64,000 nt of DNA from JBOCEF01 sp047610385. Its GTDB lineage: Bacteria; Pseudomonadota; Alphaproteobacteria; Rhodobacterales; Rhodobacteraceae. The translations under genes and the position numbers were made by a program. The notes beneath the pieces were generated by a model. It did not search any database. It worked only from the letters and a program-made list of their open reading frames with translations, and was not told the origin of the DNA. The stretch is from the NCBI GenBank assembly GCA_047610385.1, contig JBLGAC010000007.1, positions 56,770-120,769 of the forward strand, in the 5' to 3' direction. This document shows positions 32,577 through 40,261 of this stretch, one piece after another; within the stretch, counting starts at the first letter, position 1; every line of letters starts with the position of its first letter.

Positions 32577-34036
32577 CAAGCGGTCCTTTTCTGCCCCACA
32601 TGGCGGCCTGCGCCTTCGGGCCATGGCGCATCCGGGGCCGATGCGGCCAGCGCCCCGATCCCCGCCAGCACCTGCGGCGCCGCGCGGCAGGCCCGCCCTG
32701 CGGCCATGTCCACATGCAAAAGCATCTGCTCAATGCTCGCAACCTCGGCATCGCCGCGCGTGATGCTGATCCACAGATGCAGGCGCTTGTCGTCATGGGC
32801 CAGAATGCGGGCGGTCCCGACCAGAGCGTCCCCGGCCTTTGCCTCGCCCAAATGGCGGATATGAGTCTCAGCGGTGTAATAACTGTGGCCCGCGGCGACA
32901 TAATCCGCCCCCGCCCCAACCCGCGCCAGCAGAGTGTCTGACACTTCGCTGCCCGCAAACAGATACCGGCTTTCGGTCATGTGGCCGTTATAATCGATCC
33001 AGGACGGCAGCACCGTCATGGCAACGGTCACCGGGCCAATTTCTGGGCCAATTTCTGGGCCATCTGGTGCCACCCGCGCGGCCAGCGCAGCGTCATGGGC
33101 GTTCAGCACCCGCCCCGCGCCCCAGTCGCGGTCTTTCAGCGCGCGCAGGAACGCCACTAGGTTGGCGTCGCGAATGCGCTCCAGCTCCCGGATGCTCAGG
33201 TGGCCCGACTGGGCGTCAGACTGATCCGCGATCAGATCGACCAGATGGTCGGTGAATTCGGGCACGTCGGTCAGGCGGCTCCATGGCCATTGAAGCGCCG
33301 GGCCAAACTGGGCCATGAAATGCTTCATCCCTGCCTCACCGCCCGCGATGCGGTAGGTTTCGAACAGGCCCATCTGCGCCCAGCGCAGGCCAAAGCCCAT
33401 GCGGATGACGTCGTCGATTTCCTCAGTGCTCGCCACGCCGTCTTTGACCAGCCACAGGGCTTCGCGCCACACGGCCTCCAACAGACGATCCCCGATATGG
33501 GCGTCGATTTCCTTGCGCACGCGGATCGGGTGCATGCCGATGGCGCGCAAGGCGGCCTCAGCGCGGTCCAAAAAGCCGGGCGCATTGGCGGGCGAGCCAA
33601 CGGTTTCCACCAAGGGCAGCAGATAGACCGGGTTGAACGGGTGCGCGACAAAGATCATGCCCGGCGCCGCGGCACCTTCTTGCAGCTGCGACGGCATGAA
33701 CCCTGATGTTGAAGACCCGATCGGCGCATCCGGCGCCGCGGCCTGAATGGCCGCAAACACTGCATGCTTCAGGGCCAGACGCTCCGACACCGATTCCTGC
33801 ACATGGTCCGCCCCCGCGACCGCGTCCGCCAGCGAGGCGGCAAAGCTGAGCCGCCCTTCGGCAATCACAACATCGGTCAGCAGCGGCACAGATGCACGCG
33901 CGCCCGCCAGCACCGCGCCCACCTTGCGCGCCGCCTCAGGGTCGGGGTCAAACACCGCCACATCCCAACCCGCCAGCAGAAACCGCGCTGCCCAGCCGCC
34001 ACCGATGACGCCGCCGCCGATGATTGCGGCCTTCAT
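32576..34036 (-). CDS. lcdH: L-carnitine 3-dehydrogenase fused to a hotdog thioesterase domain
   Basis: 486-residue fusion. Residues 1 to about 315 are a 3-hydroxyacyl-CoA dehydrogenase-type NAD-dependent enzyme with GGGVIGGGWAARFLLAGWDV as Rossmann loop and HPFNPVYLLPLVE. From about 337 a hotdog thioesterase follows (TVLPSWIDYNGHMTESRYL). This architecture is known for L-carnitine dehydrogenases of Rhizobium-type bacteria, where the C-terminal domain hydrolyses betainyl-CoA. Reaction: carnitine to 3-dehydrocarnitine, and later betainyl-CoA to glycine betaine. It overlaps the BKACE gene by 4 bases, which supplies the intermediate cleavage. An in-frame tandem repeat of four residues (GPEI) lies in the inter-domain linker. 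Confidence 0.88.
   Translation of the reverse strand: MKAAIIGGGVIGGGWAARFLLAGWDVAVFDPDPEAARKVGAVLAGARASVPLLTDVVIAEGRLSFAASLADAVAGADHVQESVSERLALKHAVFAAIQAAAPDAPIGSSTSGFMPSQLQEGAAAPGMIFVAHPFNPVYLLPLVETVGSPANAPGFLDRAEAALRAIGMHPIRVRKEIDAHIGDRLLEAVWREALWLVKDGVASTEEIDDVIRMGFGLRWAQMGLFETYRIAGGEAGMKHFMAQFGPALQWPWSRLTDVPEFTDHLVDLIADQSDAQSGHLSIRELERIRDANLVAFLRALKDRDWGAGRVLNAHDAALAARVAPDGPEIGPEIGPVTVAMTVLPSWIDYNGHMTESRYLFAGSEVSDTLLARVGAGADYVAAGHSYYTAETHIRHLGEAKAGDALVGTARILAHDDKRLHLWISITRGDAEVASIEQMLLHVDMAAGRACRAAPQVLAGIGALAASAPDAPWPEGAGRHVGQKRTA
33033..33060. repeat. 12-base in-frame tandem duplication in the linker
   Basis: The unit ggccaatttctg occurs twice in succession around 33034-33057 and begins a third time. 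It lies between the dehydrogenase and thioesterase domains and adds four residues (GPEI repeated) without shifting frame. It looks like a recent slippage event in a tolerant linker. Confidence 0.75.
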
Positions 34037-34956
34037 GATGCGGCCCCTGTCGGCATGCGTTTCACCAGCCCCAGCCGCGCGCGCACCTCGTCTGGCCCGA
34101 TCACGCGGGCGCCAAGGTTTTCGATAATCGCCCGCGCGCGGGTCACCAATTCAGCGTTGGTCGCCAGATGGCCTTTGCCGAGCCACAGGTTGTCCTCAAG
34201 CCCCACGCGCACATTGCCGCCCGCCAGCACCGAGGCCGCGACATAGGGCATCTGATGACGCCCCAGCCCAAAGGCCGACCAATGCCAATCGCGCGGCACG
34301 TTGTTCACCATGGCCATCAGCGTGTTCAGATCATCCGGCGCCCCCCAGCGCACCCCCATGCACAGCTGCACCAAGGCGGGACCGGTCAGCACACCTTCGT
34401 CAACCAGCTGTTTGGCGAACCACAGATGGCCGGTGTCAAAGGCCTCGATCTCCGGGCGCACGCCAAGGGCGGTCATCATGCCCCCCATGGCGCGCAGCAT
34501 GCCCGGCGTGTTGGTCATGACGTAATCGGCCTCAGCAAAATTCATCGTGCCGCAGTCGAGGGTGCATATCTCCGGCAGGCATTCGGCGATGTGGCGCATG
34601 CGTTCGGTCGCGCCGACCATGTCGGTGGCCGCGGGATCGACCGGCAAGGGGGCCTCAACGCCGCCGAACACGATGTCGCCGCCCATGCCTGCGGTCAGGT
34701 TCAGCACCACGTCGGTATCGCTGGCGCGGATGCGGTCGGTCAGCTCGCGGTACAAGGCCGGATCGCGCGACGGGGCGCCGCTGACCGGGTCGCGCACATG
34801 GCAATGCACCACCGCCGCCCCGGCCTGCGCTGCTGCGATGGCGCTGTCGGCAATCTGCGCCGGGCTGCGCGGCACATGAGGGCTGCGGTCCTGCGTGGCC
34901 CCCGATCCGGTGACGGCGCAGGTGATGAACACCTCAGTGTTGAAGGCGAGGGGCAT
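34033..34956 (-). CDS. BKACE-family 3-keto acid cleavage enzyme (dehydrocarnitine cleavage)
   Basis: 307-residue TIM-barrel enzyme of the beta-keto acid cleavage (Kce/DUF849) family. The zinc site is visible as HCH (His51, His53) in VVHCHVRDP, with the partner Glu in RVGLEDNLWLGKG; LNLTAGMGGD and ALGVRPEIEAFDTGHL are further marks. These enzymes condense a beta-keto acid with acetyl-CoA to give acetoacetate plus a new acyl-CoA. Next to a carnitine dehydrogenase-thioesterase fusion, the substrate is most likely 3-dehydrocarnitine, giving betainyl-CoA. GGAG precedes the start. It is the first gene of the long leftward operon to 25441. Confidence 0.88.
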   Translation of the reverse strand: MPLAFNTEVFITCAVTGSGATQDRSPHVPRSPAQIADSAIAAAQAGAAVVHCHVRDPVSGAPSRDPALYRELTDRIRASDTDVVLNLTAGMGGDIVFGGVEAPLPVDPAATDMVGATERMRHIAECLPEICTLDCGTMNFAEADYVMTNTPGMLRAMGGMMTALGVRPEIEAFDTGHLWFAKQLVDEGVLTGPALVQLCMGVRWGAPDDLNTLMAMVNNVPRDWHWSAFGLGRHQMPYVAASVLAGGNVRVGLEDNLWLGKGHLATNAELVTRARAIIENLGARVIGPDEVRARLGLVKRMPTGAAS

Positions 34957-35189
34957 AAGCGATCTCCGTATCGGTTTTATGAGATCTTAGCTGGGCTTGC
35001 GCCCGCAGTCATCGGCCCGTTGCGGCACCCTGCGGTCAAATCGCGGCGGCAGCGACGCAGATCATGTGGCCGATTTCAACGGATCAAAAGCCGATCATCG
35101 CCGGGTTGCACAGCCCCCGCCACAACGCGCCGCCGCACGCGGGCAGGCTGAACAGCTGCTGCGGCGTGCGCACACACAAGGGCGGCCCG
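34957..35189. other. Intergenic region upstream of the carnitine operon
   Basis: 233 bases between the BKACE gene start and the PhzF-like stop, both leftward. It should carry the promoter of the carnitine operon. I see no clear operator, repeat or ORF. Confidence 0.4.
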
Positions 35190-36035
35190 TCACAGCACCC
35201 GCGCGGTGCCCGACACGCGGACGCTTTCGCCGGGCGTGTCGCCAATTTCGACCCGCAGCAAGGATCGCGCGCCCATATCCTCGCCCTGCACGATGTCGAT
35301 GACGCCGCCATGGGGCCAGCCCACATCGCGCAGATACCCCCCAAGGGCAGCCGCCGCGGCGCCGGTGGCGGGGTCCTCGGACACGCCGCCCGATGCAAAG
35401 GCGTTGCGGCTGTGAAACAGGCGCGGGGTCTGGGCGACCAGCAGGCTGATGGTGGTGAAATCATGCGCCTTCATGAACGCGGCGCCGGCGGCCAGATCAT
35501 AGGCCATCGCTGCCAAGGTGGCGCGATCGGTCAGGACTAGGATCAGATGGTCGTTCCCGGCATTGGCGATGGCGGGCGCGGGCGCCGCGGCCAGATCAGC
35601 AGCGGTCAGCGCAAACAGCGCCAGCGCGTCTTTCAGCACCCCCGCCGCAACCGGCCCGCTGCGCGTGGGCGGCGAGGTCAGCGCCGCTGAGATGCCGGTC
35701 CCGTCGCGCCTCCCCTCAACAAAAATCGCGCTGTCATTGAGCTGGAGCGCATAGACCCCGTCACCAAAGCGGCAGGCCAGCGCGGCGCCCAGCGCGATGG
35801 TGGCATGGCCGCAAAACGCCACTTCCCGCACGGGGGCAAAATAGCGCACGCGCCAGGCTGCGCCGTGGGGGGCGGCAAAGGCGGTCTCGGAATACCCAAT
35901 CTCAGCCGCGATGCGCTGCATGTCGGCGGGATCGGGCAGCGTGTCACCGATCACCACGCCTGCCAGATTGCCGCCCGTGGCGCCGTCGCAAAACGCGGCG
36001 ATCCGTTCGGGCGGGGCGGTCATATCATGGGCCAT
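35190..36035 (-). CDS. PhzF family isomerase-like protein
   Basis: 281-residue protein with the two-lobed diaminopimelate-epimerase-like fold of the PhzF family. The N-terminal AFCDGATGGNLAGVV block and EIGYSETAFA place the catalytic Glu of the family; VREVAFCGHATIALGAAL and GGVSEDPATGAAAAALGGYL are the two conserved Gly/His-rich loops. Start at 36035 has AAAGGAG seven bases upstream; the 16 extra upstream codons are excluded. The length is normal. PhzF relatives outside phenazine operons act as isomerases of unknown substrates. It ends the DUF1348/PNPOx/hydrolase operon under the TetR-type control region. Confidence 0.87.
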   Translation of the reverse strand: MAHDMTAPPERIAAFCDGATGGNLAGVVIGDTLPDPADMQRIAAEIGYSETAFAAPHGAAWRVRYFAPVREVAFCGHATIALGAALACRFGDGVYALQLNDSAIFVEGRRDGTGISAALTSPPTRSGPVAAGVLKDALALFALTAADLAAAPAPAIANAGNDHLILVLTDRATLAAMAYDLAAGAAFMKAHDFTTISLLVAQTPRLFHSRNAFASGGVSEDPATGAAAAALGGYLRDVGWPHGGVIDIVQGEDMGARSLLRVEIGDTPGESVRVSGTARVL

Positions 36036-36059
36036 CCGATGGCTCCTTTCGTGCGAAAG

Positions 36060-36081
36060 GGGCGCCCGGTTCCGGGCGCCC
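36060..36081. terminator. Short GC hairpin between the hydrolase and PhzF genes
   Basis: Arms GGGCGCCCGG (36060-36069) and CCGGGCGCCC (36072-36081) pair perfectly around a 2-base loop, 10 bases past the hydrolase stop. Only CCTTTC follows on the leftward strand, so it is more likely a partial terminator or mRNA-stability hairpin than a full stop. Confidence 0.45.
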
Positions 36082-36091
36082 AATGGTCAGA

Positions 36092-37051
36092 TCAGCGCGC
36101 CGTGCGCGACAGGAAGGCAAGCATCCGCTGCGCAATGAACGGCCCTTCTTCCTCAAGCGCGAAATGCCCAGTGTCGAGGATATGAAACTCCAGATCCGTC
36201 AGGTCGCGCTTGTAGGGATACGCGCCTGAGGCCGGGAAGATGTGGTCATTCCCGCCCCAGACCAGCAGCGCGGGCGGCTGATGTTCGCGCAGCAGGGCCT
36301 GCCAGCCGGGATATTCGGCCACATTGGTCCCGTAGTCGAGGAACAGCTTCAGCTGCACCTCTTGATTGCCGGGCCGGTCCAGCAGGTGCTGCACATGCCA
36401 GAAGTTGTCCGGGTTGACGGTTTCCAGATCGCGCACCCCGTGGGTGAACTGCCATTTGGTGGCGTCCAGCGTCAGGAACCCGCGCAGCGGATCGGCGGTG
36501 GCGGGCGTGCGGTCGGCCCAATACGCCTTGATCGGGTCCCAGAACTCCGCAAGGCCTTCGGCGTAGGCGTTGCCGTTTTGGATGATCATGCCGGTCACCC
36601 GCTCCGGCGCCGCGGCGAACATGCGAAACCCCACAGGCGCGCCGTAATCCATCAGATAGACGGCGTAGCGGTCCACCCCTTTGGCATCCAGCAGCGCGGT
36701 CATCAGCCGGGCGAAATTGGCAAACGAATAATCGAAATCCGCCGCATCGGGCATCGAGGACGCGCCAAAGCCCGGATAATCAGGCGCAATCACATGGTAG
36801 CGCGCCGCCAACGCCGGGATCAGGTCGCGGTACATGTGCGACGAGGTCGGAAAACCGTGCAGCAGCAGCACCGTCGGCGCGCCGGGATCGCCTGCCTCAC
36901 GATAGGCGATCGACAGGCCATCAATGTCTGCGGTGCGATAGGCAGTGCGCGGGGCCTTGGCGGTGCTGGCGGCTCTGGCGATTGCTGGCAGGGTGACGGC
37001 GGGGGCGGCGGCGGCCAGCAGCATGGCGGCAGAAAAATCGCGGCGGTTCAT
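36092..37051 (-). CDS. Exported alpha/beta hydrolase, haloalkane dehalogenase/epoxide hydrolase-like
   Basis: 319-residue alpha/beta hydrolase with a likely Tat signal (MNRRDF, then AAMLLAAAAPAVTLPAIARAA). The oxyanion block is LLLHGFPTSSHMYRDLIPAL, and the nucleophile position reads YLMDYGAPVG, making Asp135 the nucleophile as in haloalkane dehalogenases and epoxide hydrolases rather than a Ser esterase. WGGNDHIFPASGAYPYKRDL and DTGHFALEEEG supply the acid and His. Export to the periplasm is unusual for a dehalogenase. AAAGGA precedes the start. It lies between the PNPOx-like and PhzF-like genes in the TetR-linked operon, suggesting detoxification. Confidence 0.85.
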   Translation of the reverse strand: MNRRDFSAAMLLAAAAPAVTLPAIARAASTAKAPRTAYRTADIDGLSIAYREAGDPGAPTVLLLHGFPTSSHMYRDLIPALAARYHVIAPDYPGFGASSMPDAADFDYSFANFARLMTALLDAKGVDRYAVYLMDYGAPVGFRMFAAAPERVTGMIIQNGNAYAEGLAEFWDPIKAYWADRTPATADPLRGFLTLDATKWQFTHGVRDLETVNPDNFWHVQHLLDRPGNQEVQLKLFLDYGTNVAEYPGWQALLREHQPPALLVWGGNDHIFPASGAYPYKRDLTDLEFHILDTGHFALEEEGPFIAQRMLAFLSRTAR

Positions 37052-37089
37052 GACATAGGTCCTTTCAAGGGAGGGGGTGGATGGCGGGA

Positions 37090-37719
37090 TCAGGCGCTGC
37101 CAGCCAGCGCAGCGTTCAAACGGGTATTTTCGGCCGACAGCGCGCGGTTGCTTGCCACTAGCGCTGCATGCCGTGCGTCGATTTCATCAAGGGTGAAGCG
37201 CTGGGGGATGTGCGCGGGGCAGTTCCAGTCGATCGCCTCCACATGCAGGATCATCGCGCGCTCGGTCGGCCAGGCCCGGCCCGGGGGCGCAAGACGCGCC
37301 GCCAGATCGGGCGCGTCGGCAGCGTCCGTCAGGTCAGCGCGCGCCCAGATCTTCAGCCTGCGGCGCGCGGGGTAATCCATCAGGATCAGCGACACACGGC
37401 CATCGGCGGACAGGTTTCCCGCGCTAAGATGCTGGCGGTTGCCGCGCAGATCGGCATAGCCGAGCGTGCGGTCATCCAGCACCTTGAGGAACCCCGGCCG
37501 CCCACCGCGAAACTGCACATAGGGCCACCCGGTGCTTGAAACGCTGGCTTGATAGAACCCGTCGCGGGCGGTGATGAACGCGGCCTCATCCGGGCCCAGC
37601 CGGTTGGCGGCGGGCGCGTCGGGCGCCAGAAACCCGTCATAGGCGGCGGCGGACCCGTGGCGGGCCTGCAGGGCGCGGACCTCAGGGGTGAAGGCGATGT
37701 GTGCAAAGGCACGGGGCAT
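37090..37719 (-). CDS. Pyridoxamine 5'-phosphate oxidase family flavin-binding protein
   Basis: 209-residue protein of the PNPOx-like split-barrel fold, resembling the group that carries a C-terminal extension. Family blocks include ARDGFYQASVSSTGWPYVQFRGG, DDRTLGYADLRGNRQHLSAGNL and RVSLILMDYPARRRLKIWARA. The final 30 residues (ALVASNRALSAENTRLNAAL) look like a short coiled coil. Such proteins bind FMN or another flavin and often reduce or scavenge reactive small molecules. AAGGAG precedes the start. It is 12 bases downstream of the DUF1348 gene. Confidence 0.87.
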   Translation of the reverse strand: MPRAFAHIAFTPEVRALQARHGSAAAYDGFLAPDAPAANRLGPDEAAFITARDGFYQASVSSTGWPYVQFRGGRPGFLKVLDDRTLGYADLRGNRQHLSAGNLSADGRVSLILMDYPARRRLKIWARADLTDAADAPDLAARLAPPGRAWPTERAMILHVEAIDWNCPAHIPQRFTLDEIDARHAALVASNRALSAENTRLNAALAGSA

Positions 37720-37731
37720 GGCGATGGCTCC

Positions 37732-38196
37732 TTACAGGCCGAGGTCGGACAGGCCGGGATGGCCGTCCGGGCGGGGGCCGAGGGGCCAGCGCATCAGCCG
37801 CGCGGCCTCAGTGATCGGCTGGTCATTGATGCTGGCGTGGCGGGTGTGCATCAGGCCGGCAGCGTCGAAGTCCCACATCTCGTTGCCAAATGACCGGGTC
37901 CAGCGCCCGGCGGCGTCGCAGCTTTCATAGGCAAAGCGCACGCCGATCCGGGCGCCGCCAAAGCTCCACAATTCCTTGATCAGGCGGTATTCGCGCTCCG
38001 CATCCCATTTGCGGGCCAGAAACGCCTCAACCTCAGCGCGGCCCACCAGGAACTCTGTGCGGTTCCGCCAGCGGGTGTCGGGCGTGTAGGCCAGCGCGAC
38101 GCGTGCCGGATTGCGGGAATTCCAGCCATCTTCGGCGGCGCGGACCTTGGCGCGGGCGGCGGGGTCGTCAAAGGGTGGCAGGGGCGGTCGGGTCAT
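37732..38196 (-). CDS. DUF1348 family NTF2-like protein
   Basis: 154-residue SnoaL/NTF2-like protein of the DUF1348 family. Typical wording is present: AEDGWNSRNPARVALAYTPDTRWRNRTEFL, EAFLARKWDAEREYRLIKELW and the FAYESCDAAGRWTRSFGNEMWDFD core. The start at 38196 has GGAG nine bases upstream; fifteen upstream codons extend into the operator and are rejected. It is the first gene of a leftward operon with PNPOx, hydrolase and PhzF genes. Function is unknown; the fold is commonly a small-molecule binding or catalytic cone. Confidence 0.88.
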   Translation of the reverse strand: MTRPPLPPFDDPAARAKVRAAEDGWNSRNPARVALAYTPDTRWRNRTEFLVGRAEVEAFLARKWDAEREYRLIKELWSFGGARIGVRFAYESCDAAGRWTRSFGNEMWDFDAAGLMHTRHASINDQPITEAARLMRWPLGPRPDGHPGLSDLGL

Positions 38197-38223
38197 GGCG
38201 GCGGCTCCGGGGCATCTGAGTAA

Positions 38224-38274
38224 GTGAACCGATCTGTTCATCTTATGCGATCATAAGTGGACAGATCGGTTCAC
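38224..38274. promoter_or_regulatory. Double palindromic operator, probable TetR binding site
   Basis: Two near-palindromic 16-mers, TGAACCGATCTGTTCA at 38225-38240 and TGGACAGATCGGTTCA at 38258-38273, are arranged as inverted copies of each other. Between them lies another perfect pair, CTTATG (38242-38247) and CATAAG (38252-38257). The site lies between the divergent DUF1348 operon and the TetR gene, where a TetR repressor would be expected to bind as two dimers. Confidence 0.65.
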
Positions 38275-38419
38275 CATGTCAAGCGCTGCGTCATGGGAAA
38301 TTTGCACAGGGCGCCCCACTTCACACCCATACCGCTGCGATATATGGCAAAACTACAGGCGCCTTGAATCCGACCCGCCGCCATATTACTGACTGTTCAG
38401 TGCACAAAAGGAACGACTC

Positions 38420-39013
38420 ATGCGGCCAAGCAAGCGCGATGAACTGGTTCGAAAGGCGCTGGCGATCTTTTACCGTGACGGCTTTCATGCCGCCGGGATG
38501 GACCTGCTGGCGGCTGAAACCGGGATCTCCAAGACCTCGATGTACAAGCACTTCCGCACCAAGGAGGATCTAATCCTCGCGGTCCTGCGCCTGCGCGACG
38601 AGGAATTCCGCAACTGGCTGTTCCGCCGGATGGAGCGGTCGGCCGACACCCCCCGCGCCCGCCTGCTGGCGATGTTCGACGCGCTGGCGGAATGGTTCGA
38701 GGTGCCCGAGTTCAGCAGCTGCATGTTCATCAAGGCGTCCTCGGAATACCCCGACCCGGCGCACCCGATCCACATCCAGTCGGCCAACCACAAACGCCTG
38801 TTGTTCGCGGAGATAGCCGCCATCGCCGCCGCCGCGGGCGCGCCTGCGCCAGACGCTTTGGCGCGCCAGCTGCTGCTGTTGAAAGAAGGCGCCATCGTCA
38901 CCGCCCATCTGGGCCATACCGGCGATCCGGCAGGGGATGCGAAGGCCGCCGCCACCGTGCTGATCGCGGCGGCGATTGACGGCGCAGCGCAGGGCCCAGC
39001 CCCAGTGGCATGA
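38420..39013 (+). CDS. TetR/AcrR family transcriptional regulator
   Basis: 197-residue regulator. The helix-turn-helix occupies about residues 12-50 (ALAIFYRDGFHAAGMDLLAAE then SKTSMYKHF), the standard TetR pattern. A helical ligand domain follows, with FSSCMFIKASSEYPDPAHPI in the middle, a block common in the TetR group that guards oxidoreductase and hydrolase operons. AAAAGGAA precedes the ATG. It is divergent from the DUF1348/PNPOx/hydrolase/PhzF operon, with a double palindrome between. It is therefore probably an autoregulated repressor of those detoxification-like genes. Confidence 0.9.
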   Translation: MRPSKRDELVRKALAIFYRDGFHAAGMDLLAAETGISKTSMYKHFRTKEDLILAVLRLRDEEFRNWLFRRMERSADTPRARLLAMFDALAEWFEVPEFSSCMFIKASSEYPDPAHPIHIQSANHKRLLFAEIAAIAAAAGAPAPDALARQLLLLKEGAIVTAHLGHTGDPAGDAKAAATVLIAAAIDGAAQGPAPVA

Positions 39014-39257
39014 TCGGCGGCCCCTTGGCCCCCTCAGGGCACCGGCATGGGTCAGGTGCCATGCGCCGCACCCTCCGGCGCGGCGCGGGCGCGGCGGCGG
39101 CGGCGCGGGGGCGGGCACAGATGCGGTGCCACCATTGCCTTGCGGCCTGAAGTCTGTGGGGCGGCAGCAGGGATATGCGCCACGCTAATCCTTGACAGCG
39201 GCGGGCGGAAAATCGCCCAATGGAACTTAGTTTTTTCGAAAATTTGAGGTTCTAGGA

Positions 39258-40022
39258 ATGAATATATTGCGGTCCGGTATTGTTGCCTGCGTCACGGCGC
39301 TTTTTCTTGCTATCGCAGGACCTAGCGTGGCGGATGATGCGTTTGATGCGACCCGCGCTGCCGCCGAACAGGGCGATGCGGGTGCACAGTTCGACCTCGG
39401 GTACATGTACGCCACCGGCGACGGCGTTCTACAGGACGACGCCGAGGCGGTCCGCTGGATTCGGCGCGCCGCCGCGCAGGGCTATGTATCCGCCCAGTTC
39501 AACCTCGGGGTCATGTACGATAACGGCATCGGTGTTCCGCAGGACTATGCCGAGGCGGTCCGCTGGTATCGCCTCGCCGCTGATCAGGGCAATGCGAGCG
39601 CCCAGTTCAACCTCGGGAACATGTACGATAACGGCATCGGTGTTCCGCAGGACTATGCCGAGGCGGTCCGCTGGTATCGGCTCGCCGCCGCGCAGGGCAA
39701 TGCGAGCGCCCAGAACAACCTCAGGGTCATGTACGATAACGGCACCGGCGTTCCGCAGGACTATGCCGAGGCGGTCCGCTGGTATCGCCTCGCCGCCGAA
39801 CAGGGCATTGCGAGCGCCCAGAACAACCTCGGGGTCATGTACGGCGACGGCATCGGTGTTCCGCAGGACTATGTTGCGGCACACATGTGGTACAATCTGT
39901 CGGCGGCGCAGGGCCACGCCAATGGATCGAAAAACCGCGACATAGTGGCCAAACGGATGACCAGCGCGCAGATTGCTGAGGCGCAGCGGCTGGCGCGGGA
40001 TTGGACCGCCACGCCCAACTGA
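39258..40022 (+). CDS. Secreted Sel1-like repeat protein
   Basis: 254-residue protein with a Sec signal peptide (NILRSGIVACVTALFLAIAGPSVA, cleavage near residue 25) followed by about five Sel1 repeats of 36 residues and a C-terminal Sel1 half-repeat. Each unit reads close to NLGVMYDNGIGVPQDYAEAVRWYRLAA, and the middle units are almost identical at DNA level. Sel1 repeats form alpha-solenoids used for protein-protein contacts in the periplasm or outside. The start has GAGG and TAGGA just upstream. It stands alone between the TetR and ArsR genes; the partner is unknown. Confidence 0.88.
   Translation: MNILRSGIVACVTALFLAIAGPSVADDAFDATRAAAEQGDAGAQFDLGYMYATGDGVLQDDAEAVRWIRRAAAQGYVSAQFNLGVMYDNGIGVPQDYAEAVRWYRLAADQGNASAQFNLGNMYDNGIGVPQDYAEAVRWYRLAAAQGNASAQNNLRVMYDNGTGVPQDYAEAVRWYRLAAEQGIASAQNNLGVMYGDGIGVPQDYVAAHMWYNLSAAQGHANGSKNRDIVAKRMTSAQIAEAQRLARDWTATPN
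39393..39932 (+). repeat. 108-base tandem repeats encoding Sel1 units
   Basis: Units begin at 39393 (more diverged), 39501, 39609, 39717 and 39825, each exactly 108 bases (36 codons). The 39501, 39609 and 39717 units differ at only a few positions, indicating recent duplication or gene conversion. Confidence 0.85.
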
Positions 40023-40241
40023 ACCATGGGCCGCGCGGGCGGGCGGCGAAGGTCCGCGCCATCCTCCGCACCACACATCGCGGTTTGGCGCGCCGCGCAA
40101 AGGCCCCGGAGCGCGGCGATGCGCGTCAGCAACCCAGCGTCTTGGCTGACAGGGATCGCCCGCCCATTTGCGCGCCCATGGGCCTGCGCCCCTGCCAGTG
40201 TGGCGCGGGGGGCAGACGCGCCGTGCATCAAAGATATCGAC

Positions 40242-40261
40242 ATAACCGGAATACCGGGTAT
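40242..40261. promoter_or_regulatory. Palindrome at the arsR start, probable ArsR operator
   Basis: Twenty bases reading ATAACCGG then AATA then CCGGGTAT match their own reverse complement at 16 of 20 positions. The element overlaps the first possible ATG of the ArsR gene (40260), a usual place for autorepression by ArsR proteins. Confidence 0.5.

Noticed and set aside
39393..39932. Regular repeats as a CRISPR array
   Set aside because: The repeats are 108 bases without spacers, in frame, and encode Sel1 units.
40026..40259. N-terminal extension of the ArsR protein from 40026
   Set aside because: The extra 78 codons are Arg/Ala/Pro-rich and precede the operator-like palindrome; family members start near 40260-40272.
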